From: Pyrinomonas methylaliphatogenes
GTDB taxonomy: Bacteria; Acidobacteriota; Blastocatellia; Pyrinomonadales; Pyrinomonadaceae
NCBI RefSeq assembly: GCF_000820845.2
Contig: NZ_CBXV010000003.1
Span: 186,001-250,000 of the forward strand
Length of the DNA: 64,000 nt
Reading direction: 5' to 3'
Shown here: positions 54,200-63,542 of the stretch, one piece after another
Position numbering within the stretch: position 1 is the stretch's first letter
Layout of the letters: the number at the start of each line of letters is the position of its first letter
Notes under the pieces: model-generated
Told to the model about the DNA's origin: nothing
The model's input: the letters and a program-made list of their open reading frames with translations, nothing else
Database searches by the model: none
Program-made: the position numbers and the translations under genes

Positions 54200-55612
54200 A
54201 TGAAGCGAATCAGATCAGGCATCTTGGTCTTAGCGCTCCTCCTTTTGCGCCCCCTCGCTTCTTCACCGCAATCTTTCCGCCGAGAGTTCACGCCCTTCCA
54301 AGATGCACGCCCCGTGATTGAGAATCTACGCGAAATCCTTCCCGCCGAATTGAAAGCGGCAAGCGCAGAATCAGCCTCCATTTGGCCGGCGTGGATCAAA
54401 AAGCGCGATGCCGAAATCCGCGCGCGGCTTGAACGCGGCGAGGAAGATACGCTGGTTAATCTTCTACTCTTCGGCATCTCATACACGAAGCGATCGCGCT
54501 TGACTTTCGCTGAAATCGAAAAGCTCGCCCAACAGCAGGCGAACGCGACTCCTCCGCTTCTCCTCGCCCTCCAAGCTCGCGCCGATGATCTGGTGCGCGC
54601 GGCAGCTTCCCCTGGAAACAACGAGAGATTGATCTTCGCGAACCAGGTGCTGACAAAACGCAAGGGTTTCGATCTGACATCACCTGAAGGCAGGTTGCTT
54701 GCGCGTCAGTATCTCCTAGCAAGCGTGGCCCGCGTTCTCAACGAACAATCCGGTTACGCCCGAATCTTGGCGGCGGCGCGTCAACAAGGGGACGCGACCG
54801 AAGAGTTCGCCGTTCGATCCCGCCTCTACAGCACGCGCGGCCTCTCCTTCGACACATCTCTTCCGCCGAACTACGCCATCGAGCGGGCTCTCGTCGCCCT
54901 ACAACGGAGAGGAGCTTTCGCCCCCGGGAGCGTGCGGCGCGTCGCCATAATCGGGCCCGGACTAGATTTCACCGACAAACAAGAGGGTTACGATATCTAT
55001 CCGATCCAGACGATCCAACCGTTTGCTTTGATCGATGCGCTTCTACGCCTCGGGCTCTCATCCCCGAAAGATTTGAAGGTCTTCACCTTCGACATCAGTC
55101 AAAGAGTCAATTATCACTTGAAGGCGATCGTAGAACAGGCGAAGCGCAACCGAACCTATGCGCTATGGCTGCCCTTGGACACACAGGTGCCATGGCAACA
55201 AGATCTCGTTGAGTATTGGGAAAGAGTCGGCCAATCCATAAGCAGATCATCATCGATCGAGCGAGTCCCCGAACTCAAGTTGAGGCTGCGAACTCTGCGG
55301 GTCGCGCCACAATTCATACGGATGATCGAACCGATTGAACTCAACATCGTAACCGAACGACTCGCTCTTCCAGATGACGAAAAGTTCGACCTCGTGATAG
55401 CGACGAACGTATTCGTTTATTACGACATCTTCGATCAAAGCCTGGCAGCATTGAACATAGAGCGGATGATGAAAAAGGGCGGTTTTCTGCTCTCGAACAA
55501 CGCTCTGCTCGAACTTCCGACGCTGCACCTCCGTTCGTTGGGATATTCGACAACGGTCTACTCAGAACGTCCCAGCGACGGCGATCATATCGTCTGGTAT
55601 CTCCACGATTGA
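54200..55612 (+). CDS. Exported protein with methyltransferase-like C-terminal half
   Basis: A 470-residue protein of unrecognised function. Signal peptide SGILVLALLLLRPLASSPQ. Residues ~25-230 are helical (DARPVIENLREILPAELKAA). From ~245 it resembles a class I SAM methyltransferase: VRRVAIIGPGLDFTDK at the motif I position, then FDISQRVNYHL, then FDLVIATNVFVYYDIFDQSL and KGGFLLSNNALLEL, close to CheR/class I motifs IV-V. A SAM-dependent enzyme in the periplasm would lack its cofactor, so the fold may have another role or the signal may be an anchor. It is 75 bases after the broken receptor and on the same strand. Confidence 0.75.
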   Translation: MKRIRSGILVLALLLLRPLASSPQSFRREFTPFQDARPVIENLREILPAELKAASAESASIWPAWIKKRDAEIRARLERGEEDTLVNLLLFGISYTKRSRLTFAEIEKLAQQQANATPPLLLALQARADDLVRAAASPGNNERLIFANQVLTKRKGFDLTSPEGRLLARQYLLASVARVLNEQSGYARILAAARQQGDATEEFAVRSRLYSTRGLSFDTSLPPNYAIERALVALQRRGAFAPGSVRRVAIIGPGLDFTDKQEGYDIYPIQTIQPFALIDALLRLGLSSPKDLKVFTFDISQRVNYHLKAIVEQAKRNRTYALWLPLDTQVPWQQDLVEYWERVGQSISRSSSIERVPELKLRLRTLRVAPQFIRMIEPIELNIVTERLALPDDEKFDLVIATNVFVYYDIFDQSLAALNIERMMKKGGFLLSNNALLELPTLHLRSLGYSTTVYSERPSDGDHIVWYLHD

Positions 55613-55792
55613 GAGGGGAAGCCGCGGCAGATCGCTCGACACTTGGCGACATCTTCCATCTCGAACGTTTTTGATTCTAACTTCTCGATTGGGCGCGCCG
55701 CGCGAGATCAGGTAGAATTGGCGGCGAAGGATTTGCGCGTTCCCCGGACGATTCCGCCATCATAACTTTCAGATACGGAGGAACGCCAAACC

Positions 55793-56842
55793 ATGTCATC
55801 GGTTATCAATGTCGCGCGCCATCTCGCGCTCTGCGTGGCAGTCGCAATCCTTCTCGGCGGCCTCGATGGACAAGCACAGTCATCGTTCGGCGGAGTAGAT
55901 CCCGATCCGAGCGATCCGGGGACCGGCGGAAGGAACATGATCAACGGGCACATCTACCTGCCAAATGGCCAACTGCTCAATCGAAAAGCGAAAGTCCAAC
56001 TGACCAGCCTCCGCAGCGGAACGCTCTTCACCGTAAGCGACGATAACGGGGCTTTCACCTTTCGCCGATTGAGCGGCGGGAGTTATCAACTCACCATCGA
56101 TGCGGGCAAAGATTACGAGATCGCCACGGAAACGGTCGATATCATCGAATCGGGAACGAGGCGGCGCGAATCTACCGGTCAGACCATCTCCGTGCAGATC
56201 TATCTTCGCCCGCGCTCCGTTTCGACGGAAAAACTGGGCACTGTAGATGCGACTCTGGTCGGCATCCCTCAATCAGCCGCTGAGCTATACAAACAAGCTC
56301 TTAACCTCTCTCACGATGGGAAGAACAAAGAAGCGATCGAGAAGCTGAAGGAAGCCCTAACGGTCTATCCGAAGTTCGTCTCCGCTTACAACGAACTGGG
56401 CGTGCAGTACATGCGCTTGGGACAACTAGCGGAGGCGGCGGAGGCGCTGCGTGCGGCGCTGCGCTTGTCGCCTTACGCCTTCACTCCGCGCCTCAACTAT
56501 GGAATCGTGCTCGTCAAGCAGAAGGAGTTCGCAGCGGCTGAAGTCGAATTGCGGCGCGCTCTGGAGAGAGACGATCGCTCCGTTCCCGCCCGTCTTTACC
56601 TAGGCCGTGCGCTGATCGGGCTCGGCAAGTACGCGGATGCGGAGGCGCTCCTTCGTCAAACGCTAGCGCTCGGTGGACCGGAAGCGAACCTCGCGCACAG
56701 ATATCTTGGAGCGCTCTACATCGAACGAGGCGATAAGGCACAGGCCATAGATGAGCTGGAGACCTATCTGCGGCTCGAACCGAAGGATAAGGATGCCAAT
56801 CAGATTCGCGAGATCATTCGCAATTTGAAGGCGAAGAATTGA
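55793..56842 (+). CDS. Exported carboxypeptidase-regulatory/TPR protein
   Basis: A 349-residue secreted protein. GGAGG before ATG 55793; signal peptide VARHLALCVAVAILLGGLDG. Residues ~48-135 form a carboxypeptidase-regulatory-like Ig domain (INGHIYLPNGQLLNRKAKVQ and GAFTFRRLSGGSYQLTID). From ~160 there are about five TPR repeats (AAELYKQALNLSHDGKNKEA; AYNELGVQYMRLGQLAEAAE; ARLYLGRALIGLGKYADAEA). It is likely an envelope scaffold. It follows the methyltransferase-like gene on the same strand; no operon is proven. Confidence 0.85.
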   Translation: MSSVINVARHLALCVAVAILLGGLDGQAQSSFGGVDPDPSDPGTGGRNMINGHIYLPNGQLLNRKAKVQLTSLRSGTLFTVSDDNGAFTFRRLSGGSYQLTIDAGKDYEIATETVDIIESGTRRRESTGQTISVQIYLRPRSVSTEKLGTVDATLVGIPQSAAELYKQALNLSHDGKNKEAIEKLKEALTVYPKFVSAYNELGVQYMRLGQLAEAAEALRAALRLSPYAFTPRLNYGIVLVKQKEFAAAEVELRRALERDDRSVPARLYLGRALIGLGKYADAEALLRQTLALGGPEANLAHRYLGALYIERGDKAQAIDELETYLRLEPKDKDANQIREIIRNLKAKN

Positions 56843-56857
56843 TCCAACCTTCACGTT

Positions 56858-56965
56858 CGAAGCTAAAGGAGCGTTGCCGAAGCATCTCCTACCATTCCAG
56901 CGTCTCGGTGAAAGCGCCGATCTGGTTGACGAAGCTAAAGGGAGCATTGCCGAAGCATCTCCTAC
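56858..56965. repeat. Direct repeat pair, 72 bp apart
   Basis: CGAAGCTAAAGG, a GC-rich link and TTGCCGAAGCATCTCCTAC occur at 56858-56892 and 56930-56965, agreeing but for one substitution and one extra G. Each copy can fold AGGAG against CTCCT. Lies between convergent genes. Confidence 0.8.
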
Positions 56966-57080
56966 GGCAACTTGATCGAGATGTGACGCCATTAGTGACG
57001 ATACCGGGGGCGGCAAGCTGCAAGGCTCTACAGCGCGCTTTGGAGGCGCGCAGAACGTTAGTGAGCGCACGCTCGCCGCG

Positions 57081-57722
57081 CTAACTCCCGGCCACCAAGC
57101 TTTCCAGTTCGCGGCGTGAGATCGCTCCCTCTCTGATTATGCGAGCCTCGCCGGAGCTGACGTCGAGGACGGTCGAAGGCCGGTCGAGCCGCGCCGGTCC
57201 ACCATCGACGATCAGATCGAGGCCCGTCGGGAAGTAGTCGAAAACCATCTCTGCGGTCAAGGCCGGCTCCGCTCCGGAAGGGTTGGCGCTTGTCGCCGTG
57301 AGCGCTCCGCCACAGATATGGACCAATTCACGCACAGCCTCAACAGCCGGGATCCTTACGCCCACCGTCCCGGTCCCAGCAGTCAACTCTTCGGGCACAT
57401 CCTTTGCCGCGCGCACGACCAAGGTCAGAGGGCCAGGCCAAAACTGCCTACTGAAGAGATCAAATAACGGCGTCCTTTCGGCGATCAAACGCGAAGCGGC
57501 CTCCATGTCGCTGGCGATGACCAAGATCGGTTTGCCCTCATCCCGCCCCTTGAGACGGAAGATAGATTGAATGGCGGCGCGATTGAAAGGGTCGGCACCC
57601 AAACCGTAGAAGGTATCGGTCAAAAACGCTATAAGGCCGCCGCCCTCGATAATCCTTTTTGCCTCGCGGCGCGCCTCCTCTCCATCCGCGATGATCCTCG
57701 TTCGCTTATCACGCTCACCCAT
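57081..57722 (-). CDS. tsaC: L-threonylcarbamoyladenylate synthase (TsaC/Sua5/YrdC)
   Basis: A 213-residue enzyme that makes threonylcarbamoyl-AMP for tRNA t6A37 synthesis. The family start GGLIAFLTDTFYGLGADPFN is followed by FRLKGRDEGKPILVIASD (KxR and KP motifs), FWPGPLTLVVRA and LTATSANPSGAEP. Only the YrdC domain is present; the Sua5 C-terminal domain is lacking. AGGAG precedes the ATG at 57722; the frame to 57773 is not needed. It follows the O-methyltransferase gene by 61 bases on the same strand, probably co-transcribed with it. Confidence 0.93.
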   Translation of the reverse strand: MGERDKRTRIIADGEEARREAKRIIEGGGLIAFLTDTFYGLGADPFNRAAIQSIFRLKGRDEGKPILVIASDMEAASRLIAERTPLFDLFSRQFWPGPLTLVVRAAKDVPEELTAGTGTVGVRIPAVEAVRELVHICGGALTATSANPSGAEPALTAEMVFDYFPTGLDLIVDGGPARLDRPSTVLDVSSGEARIIREGAISRRELESLVAGS

Positions 57723-57783
57723 AAGCCTACTCCTACCGATCCTCTCCGCGGCTCCGCCCGCAGCTGTGGGCAAGGCCGACTCC

Positions 57784-58431
57784 TTAAGCTATTTTGATCC
57801 CATAACCCAAACCATCGCCCAGCGGGATGACGATGGCACGCAAGCGTTCGTCGGAGACGAAACGGCGATTGAAGTCTCTGAGAGCCTGAGTCTCCTCATC
57901 CTGAAAATCTTTGGCGACCTGCCCTTTCCACAGAAGGTTATCGACGATGACCACCCCGCCCGGGCGCAAGAGCCTCAATGACTGGTCCAGATAGTCGCCG
58001 TACTCCCGCTTCGCCGCATCGATGAAGACCAAATCGAAAGATCCCGCTTCGAGTTGAGGGAGCACATCCAAAGCTCGACCTCGCTCGATCAACACTCGAT
58101 CCCTGACCCCAGCGCGTTCGAGATAATCCGTGGCGCGGGCGATCATCTCATCTTTAGTCTCGATCGTGATGACCGTGCCCCCTTCGCCCGTCGCCCTGGC
58201 TAGAAAGATGGTCGAATACCCGATCGCCATGCCGATCTCTAATGCGCGCCGAGCTCCAATCGCCCGCGCCGTGATATCAAGGAAGAGCGCCACTTCGCGA
58301 TCGGCGATCGGCACGCGGTTGACTGCCGCATATTCTTCCATCTCGCGCAACAAAGCTTCGCTTGCCGGCAGTAGCGTTTCTAAATACTCCGCTTGCTCGC
58401 GCTGCAGAATGGAATCTATTTTCGCTTTCAT
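57784..58431 (-). CDS. SAM-dependent O-methyltransferase (catechol-OMT-like)
   Basis: A 215-residue family 3 O-methyltransferase. SAM-binding ARRALEIGMAIGYSTIFLAR is motif I, VITIETKDEMIARATDYLER follows, and FDLVFIDAAKREYGDYLDQS with the metal-binding Asp precedes GGVVIVDNLLWKGQVA. A broad range of small phenolics is methylated by this group. It lies 42 bases after the sigma-54 regulator gene on the same strand and before tsaC. Confidence 0.9.
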   Translation of the reverse strand: MKAKIDSILQREQAEYLETLLPASEALLREMEEYAAVNRVPIADREVALFLDITARAIGARRALEIGMAIGYSTIFLARATGEGGTVITIETKDEMIARATDYLERAGVRDRVLIERGRALDVLPQLEAGSFDLVFIDAAKREYGDYLDQSLRLLRPGGVVIVDNLLWKGQVAKDFQDEETQALRDFNRRFVSDERLRAIVIPLGDGLGYGIKIA

Positions 58432-58473
58432 CCTCCGCTCCTCGCCTCGTTACTCGCATCGAGATGCGCCGAT

Positions 58474-59925
58474 CTACTTCTCGTCGCCCTCGATCAGCGC
58501 CACGTAACGCCGCGCGAGACCCAGTTCGCGCAGCTTGTGTTGAAGCGATTGGCGGTGCATCCCCAAGATGGCGGCAGCGCGCGTGACGTTGCCGCCCGTC
58601 AACTCCAAACATCGCGTGATGTAGGTGCGCTCGAATTCGCGCCGATCGGCGCGAAAATTCATCGTAAAGGGCACGCGCAAAGCCTCTCGTCTCTCTTCAT
58701 CTTCTGCGCGCGATGTTTCATGAGATTCGAGCGCAAGGTCGCGGACAGCGATCTCTTTCCCCTCGGCCATGATCACCGCCCGTTCAATGACGTTACGCAA
58801 CTCGCGCACATTGCCGGGCCAAGCGTACTCGAGCAAACGACGCAACGCCGAAGCGGAGATGGTTCGCGCCGGCAGTCCATACTTGTCCGCCGCAGCTTGC
58901 GCGAAAGCTGTGGCGAGAAGCGGGATATCCTCACGCCGCTCGCGCAAAGGCGGAACCTCGATTGTCACCACACGCAGGCGGAAGAAGAGATCGGCGCGAA
59001 AGTTGCCAGCCTCTATCTCGCGTTCCAATTGCCGATGTGTCGCGCTCACGATACGCACATCGACCGGGATCGGTTCCGCCCCGCCCAGACGTTCGATGGC
59101 GCGCTCCTCGATCGCGCGAAGCAACTTGGCTTGAACGTTCGCGCTCATATCTCCGATCTCATCGAGGAAGAGCGTGCCGCCATCGGCCAACTCGAACTTC
59201 CCTTGCCGGCGCATCGATGCGCCGGTGAACGCTCCCTTCTCATGCCCGAACAGTTCGGATTCGATCAACTCCGAAGGCAAAGCGGCGCAATTGATGGCGA
59301 CGAAACGCCCACGACGACGGCTTCGTTCATGAATGGCGCGCGCGACCAACTCCTTACCGGTTCCCGATTCTCCTCGAATCAAAACCGTGGCATCAGTTTC
59401 GGCCACCTTCTCGATCACCGCGCGCACCCGCTCGATGGCCGGAGATTGGCCCAACAGTTTCGCCGCCGCGCTCTCCAATTCTAACGATCGCCGCAAAGCT
59501 TCGTTCTCGCGTTTCAACCGCACCGTCTCGAGCGCGTTGCGCACGACGAGTCGAAGCTCATCGATCTCGAACGGTTTGGCGAGATAATCGTGCGCTCCGG
59601 ACTTGATCGCCTCGACGGCCATGCGCTCGGAACCATACGCGGTGATCATGATGAAGAGCGGCGCATCACCCCTTTCGCCGAACTCCCGCAGAAGATCCAA
59701 GCCGCTCGCGCCCGGCAAATTGATGTCGAGCAGGACCACATCAGGGCGTTTGCGCTCGATCTCGCTGCGCGCGCGTTCAGCATCCTCCGCCTCCGCGATC
59801 TCACAATCGAGCGAAGCGAGGGCGCGCCGCATGCCGTATCGCGCTGCCTCTTCGTCATCTACGATCAACAATCGCAATCTGTCCGATTTCGCTTCGACCA
59901 CACGTTCCTCCAAAGGAGCGTTCAC
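58474..59925 (-). CDS. Sigma-54-dependent response regulator (NtrC family)
   Basis: A 483-residue regulator. The receiver domain (~17-130) has [16 protein letters not shown] with the phospho-acceptor Asp, and MITAYGS and YLAKPF. The AAA+ domain has Walker A GESGTGKE, the sigma-54 contact loop [11 protein letters not shown] and Walker [12 protein letters not shown]. The C-terminus (~440-475) is a Fis-type helix-turn-helix ([20 protein letters not shown]). It belongs with the histidine kinase gene just upstream (60142-62181). Target promoters would be of the -24/-12 type. Confidence 0.93.
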   Translation of the reverse strand: MNAPLEERVVEAKSDRLRLLIVDDEEAARYGMRRALASLDCEIAEAEDAERARSEIERKRPDVVLLDINLPGASGLDLLREFGERGDAPLFIMITAYGSERMAVEAIKSGAHDYLAKPFEIDELRLVVRNALETVRLKRENEALRRSLELESAAAKLLGQSPAIERVRAVIEKVAETDATVLIRGESGTGKELVARAIHERSRRRGRFVAINCAALPSELIESELFGHEKGAFTGASMRRQGKFELADGGTLFLDEIGDMSANVQAKLLRAIEERAIERLGGAEPIPVDVRIVSATHRQLEREIEAGNFRADLFFRLRVVTIEVPPLRERREDIPLLATAFAQAAADKYGLPARTISASALRRLLEYAWPGNVRELRNVIERAVIMAEGKEIAVRDLALESHETSRAEDEERREALRVPFTMNFRADRREFERTYITRCLELTGGNVTRAAAILGMHRQSLQHKLRELGLARRYVALIEGDEK

Positions 59926-59995
59926 GTTTGTTGAGCGATTATGCTCAATTGGCGCGCGAAATGTGAAGTCTGCGAATGCGATTCGCAGACGCGCT

Positions 59996-60091
59996 CGAGG
60001 TTCACGCTATTAACACGCGAGACCGAGCAGCGGCATGGTACATGGAAAAAGCTGCTGCCCACCCGAGGTTCACGCTATTAACACGCGAGAC
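59996..60091. repeat. 28-bp direct repeat pair, 68 bp apart
   Basis: CGAGGTTCACGCTATTAACA followed by CGCGAGAC occurs at 59996-60023 and 60064-60091 with no mismatch over 28 bases. It lies between the kinase and regulator genes of a two-component pair, in their shared leader. Confidence 0.85.
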
Positions 60092-60141
60092 TCTCTCCAG
60101 CGGTCCGATTTTTCGGAATCCGCCTCTGCCCTTTAAACTTC

Positions 60142-62181
60142 TCATAACGATCGCGCAGACGTTCGATCTCGTAACGGGAGGCGCAATTCGAAACAAGCGC
60201 CGCGCTCCCTTTCGGCGAGATAACGCGCCGCACCGCCGATCTCTTCCATACGTTTGCGGACGATGGCGAGCCCCAATCCGGTGCCTCGCTGTCGCGTCGT
60301 GAAGAAAGGTTCCCAGATCCGTTCGCGCAAATGAGCGGGCACGCCATGCCCTTCATCGCTCACGCGACAACAGAGCGTTTCGTCTTCGATGAAAAGCTCT
60401 ACGCGCACGCTCATCCCTGCCGGCGTCGCTTGCAGCGCATTCGAGATGAGGTTCGATAATGAATCGCGCAGCGCGATCGTCCGCTGCGCATCGAGCTCAC
60501 ACGCCGCGTCGGCGCGCAATTCCAGATTTACGCCACGCCGTTGCGCTTCCGCACGAAACAGAGCGATAAGATTCTGGACCAGCGCATCTGACCTAGAGCG
60601 TTCTTCGGCGGATGGCTTGCGCGCAAAACCGAGAAGCTGTGCGAGGCTACGGCTCAAGCGATCGGTTTCGCCGATGATCATATCGAGATCGCGTTTGTAA
60701 TCCACCTGCAACCTTTCATCTTCGCGCATCACTTGCACGATCGATTTGATGGCGGAAAGAGGATTCTTGATCTCATGTGCGATCGTCGCGGCCATCTGTC
60801 CGAGCGCGGCCAAGCGCTCGCCTTCGGCCAATTCCCTCTCCAGCTTGAGGTTCTCTTCGACCAAGCGACAATCGCGCACGACGATCGCGATCTGCCGGGC
60901 GACGACTTCAAGCGCCGCGTACACGTCCGAAGTGAACTCTGACGCTTTGACGAGCATGACGCCGAGCAACTCGCTCTCCCAACGCAGCGCACGGGCCAAA
61001 GTCCACCCATGTTCAGCAAGCAGGCTGTCGTTCTCGATCATCTCTTGGGCTTCGATTCGTTGCAAGAGCCGCTCTTCCCAGTCGCGCTCAAGTTCGTGAT
61101 CCGAAACGCGCGGGATGATGAACTGAACCCTTTCCAATCTGAGCGCCTCCTCCATCTTGCGCGCAGCGAGATCCAAAAACTGCGGCAACCGCTCCCATGA
61201 CCACCTTTGAGTTCCAGCTTCGCCAAGCAGATTTCGATAGATTTCTGTTTCGCGAACGAAGAGCTCATGCACCCAACGCCGCAATCTATAGTGCAGTGGC
61301 ACGGCGGTCAGGACTAAAGCGATGATCAAAAGCGGTTCGATCACGCCCTCGCGCAAGCCGTAGCGCGAAGTCAACCAATCGCCGAACAGACGCACGCCGT
61401 AGAGATAGCCGATAAGGACGATGATGGCGAAAACAGCGACGAATAGGCTCCGTTCGATGATCAGCTCCAAATAGCGGTACCGGTAGATGTGATAGGCTAA
61501 GAGCGAGGTCGGCAACAACGAACCTAGATTGGCTGCAATGCGGAGATATCCGGCCCAGATCGTTCCGCCGCCTAGATTGAAGGCGTAAGCCGCAAGCATC
61601 AGGATGGCGACGAAGATGAAGGAGATGGCCAGCGTGCGCATCAAGCTTTTCTCATTCGCTTCGGCGACATTGCGCGCGATAAGAAGATCCGTCACGGCGA
61701 CGAGCGCAAGCACATAAGCCGCCCAGAGCGCGAACGGCAGGACCAGGTGTGACAGCCTTTCGAGCATCGGCGCGTAGGGTTCGGTCCAGATCGGCGGGAT
61801 GGCGATCGTCAGAAAAAGAAGCGGGATGTACGAAAGATAGACTCTCACGCGCTCGAAACGAGTTAAAGGGCGCTGGCGCGCATTCGCCCAAAGATGCAAG
61901 TGTATGTGAAGCAGTAACGAGTAAGCGAGCGTGATCGTGACGACGGCGATCGTCTCCGCCATGCGCAAAGATGCGTACCAGCGCGCCAACCCGAGCGATC
62001 CGTAAAGCGTGAGAAAGAGATTGCTCGCATGCCACAGTCCGATGGCGACCGTCAAGCACAGAAGGATACGTTCCACCGTGCGCCGCCGTTTCGTCAGCAA
62101 GAGTTTGCCTATCCATAGATGAAGCGCCGCTCCAGCGCTGTACCCGACCAGTTGGATGATTTCGAGCAACGACATGGCCAT
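60142..62181 (-). CDS. Membrane sensor histidine kinase
   Basis: A 679-residue kinase. The N-terminal ~300 residues have about eight transmembrane helices (VERILLCLTVAIGLWHASNL; VYLSYIPLLFLTIAIPPIW; FVAVFAIIVLIGYLYGVRLF), like the PrsK/DctB-type sensors. A GAF-like region precedes the HisKA box AATIAHEIKNPLSAIKSIV with the phospho-His. The ATPase domain has SNLISNALQATPAG (N box) and FFTTRQRGTGLGLAIVRKR (G2 box). The start at 62181 overlaps the region just after xthA. Partner: the NtrC-type regulator next downstream; a 216-base leader with a 28-bp repeat pair separates them. Confidence 0.92.
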   Translation of the reverse strand: MAMSLLEIIQLVGYSAGAALHLWIGKLLLTKRRRTVERILLCLTVAIGLWHASNLFLTLYGSLGLARWYASLRMAETIAVVTITLAYSLLLHIHLHLWANARQRPLTRFERVRVYLSYIPLLFLTIAIPPIWTEPYAPMLERLSHLVLPFALWAAYVLALVAVTDLLIARNVAEANEKSLMRTLAISFIFVAILMLAAYAFNLGGGTIWAGYLRIAANLGSLLPTSLLAYHIYRYRYLELIIERSLFVAVFAIIVLIGYLYGVRLFGDWLTSRYGLREGVIEPLLIIALVLTAVPLHYRLRRWVHELFVRETEIYRNLLGEAGTQRWSWERLPQFLDLAARKMEEALRLERVQFIIPRVSDHELERDWEERLLQRIEAQEMIENDSLLAEHGWTLARALRWESELLGVMLVKASEFTSDVYAALEVVARQIAIVVRDCRLVEENLKLERELAEGERLAALGQMAATIAHEIKNPLSAIKSIVQVMREDERLQVDYKRDLDMIIGETDRLSRSLAQLLGFARKPSAEERSRSDALVQNLIALFRAEAQRRGVNLELRADAACELDAQRTIALRDSLSNLISNALQATPAGMSVRVELFIEDETLCCRVSDEGHGVPAHLRERIWEPFFTTRQRGTGLGLAIVRKRMEEIGGAARYLAERERGACFELRLPLRDRTSARSL

Positions 62182-62185
62182 CTGC

Positions 62186-62956
62186 TCAATCTCTGAACTC
62201 GGCGATCACCGGCACATGATCCGAGGGCCGTTCCCAACTGCGCGGCGCGCGATCTATCCAAGCCGCTGTACACCTTTCGGCGAGCGGGCGCGAAATCCAG
62301 ATATGGTCGATACGCAACCCGGCGTTGCGACGGAATGCACCGGCGCGATAATCCCACCAAGTGAAATGGCCTCCATCTTGAACATGTAGACGGAAAGCGT
62401 CGACCAACCCCCATTCGCGCAATTTCGCCAAAGCCTCGCGCTCCGGCTCGCTGAAGAGGATGCGCCCGCGCCACAGATTCGGATCATGCACATCGCGATC
62501 CTCCGGCGCGACATTGAAGTCGCCGCACAATAACAGATTCTCATCTGGCCGATGATGTTCATCTAGAAACCTTCGGAGCCGTTGCATCCAATCGAGTTTA
62601 AAACGATACTTCTCGGAACCGACCGCCTGCCCATTCGGCACGTAGACGTTAATGATGCGAATGCCGCCAAGCGTCCCGGCGATCAAGCGAGCATGGCCGC
62701 TCGACTCATCTTCCGGGAAACCGCGCTGCACATCGTCGCATGGGGAACGCGAGATGATCGCGACGCCGTTATAGGCGCGCTCGCCGAAAGTCTCAACGTA
62801 ATAGCCGAGTTCGATCAGACGCTCGCGCGGGAAACGTTCATCCACACACTTCGTCTCCTGCAGGCAGAGCACGTCCGGGCGAGCTTCGTCCAACCAACGC
62901 AGCACGTGCGACAACCGCGCGATGATGGAATTAACGTTCCACGTCGCAATCCTCAT
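62186..62956 (-). CDS. xthA: Exodeoxyribonuclease III
   Basis: A 256-residue AP endonuclease/exonuclease of base-excision repair. Family motifs: MRIATWNVNSIIARL at the start, LCLQETKC with the metal-ligand Glu, YNGVAIIS, NVYVPNGQAVGSEKYRFKLD, GDFNVAPEDRDVHDP, WWDYRAGAFRRNAGLRIDHI, and SDHVPV with the catalytic His. Length matches E. coli XthA. It lies four bases upstream of the kinase gene, so the repair gene and the sensor kinase may share a transcript. Confidence 0.94.
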   Translation of the reverse strand: MRIATWNVNSIIARLSHVLRWLDEARPDVLCLQETKCVDERFPRERLIELGYYVETFGERAYNGVAIISRSPCDDVQRGFPEDESSGHARLIAGTLGGIRIINVYVPNGQAVGSEKYRFKLDWMQRLRRFLDEHHRPDENLLLCGDFNVAPEDRDVHDPNLWRGRILFSEPEREALAKLREWGLVDAFRLHVQDGGHFTWWDYRAGAFRRNAGLRIDHIWISRPLAERCTAAWIDRAPRSWERPSDHVPVIAEFRD

Positions 62957-63090
62957 CTCGCGATCATCTTAATCAGCTTCTGCGCCCATCACAACGATCG
63001 CCACGATCATGGCTCATCTTCGACCGATCGATATTGATCTACCGCCCGAAGATTTCGGATAATCCCGATATGCGAGGGGAATACGCAACG

Positions 63091-63474
63091 ATGACCGAGC
63101 GGATCCTCATCGTCGAAGACGACGAAGGGCGTTGTAACTGGTTCCGCGCGCAACTTCTCAACTACGAATTGGACATCACATGCGATGTGACGGAAGCCAT
63201 CTGCTGGTTGAAAGAGCGAGATTATCGGGTGATCTTTCTCGATCATGACCTCGTCACGGAACAATATGAGGCGACGGACTTCGATGACGAACGCACCGGT
63301 TATGCAGTCGCACAGTGGCTCGCCGCGCATCCAGAGTATCAACGCGAGGCTGAGATCGTCATCCATTCGCTCAATTACCCCGGCGCTGAGAGGATGCTTC
63401 GAGTGTTGCAAGAATCAGGCCGCCAAGCTAGACACATCCCCTTTACGACGTTGATGATGGATCCTCCGCTGTGA
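63091..63474 (+). CDS. Cyclic-phosphate processing receiver-domain protein
   Basis: A 127-residue receiver-like protein. RILIVEDDEGRCNWFRAQL gives the acidic pocket, YRVIFLDHDL holds the candidate Asp, and the end carries the IVIHSLNYPGAERMLRVL segment typical of cyclic-phosphate processing receiver proteins rather than ordinary response regulators. The start at 63091 has GAGGGGA upstream; the frame to 63034 is not needed. It is a free-standing domain with no kinase partner beside it. Confidence 0.8.
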   Translation: MTERILIVEDDEGRCNWFRAQLLNYELDITCDVTEAICWLKERDYRVIFLDHDLVTEQYEATDFDDERTGYAVAQWLAAHPEYQREAEIVIHSLNYPGAERMLRVLQESGRQARHIPFTTLMMDPPL

Positions 63475-63542
63475 GCGACGCGAGACTCCTTCATCGTCTA
63501 TACTCGAACCTCGATAACTCATTGAAGCTGCAGATAACGAAC

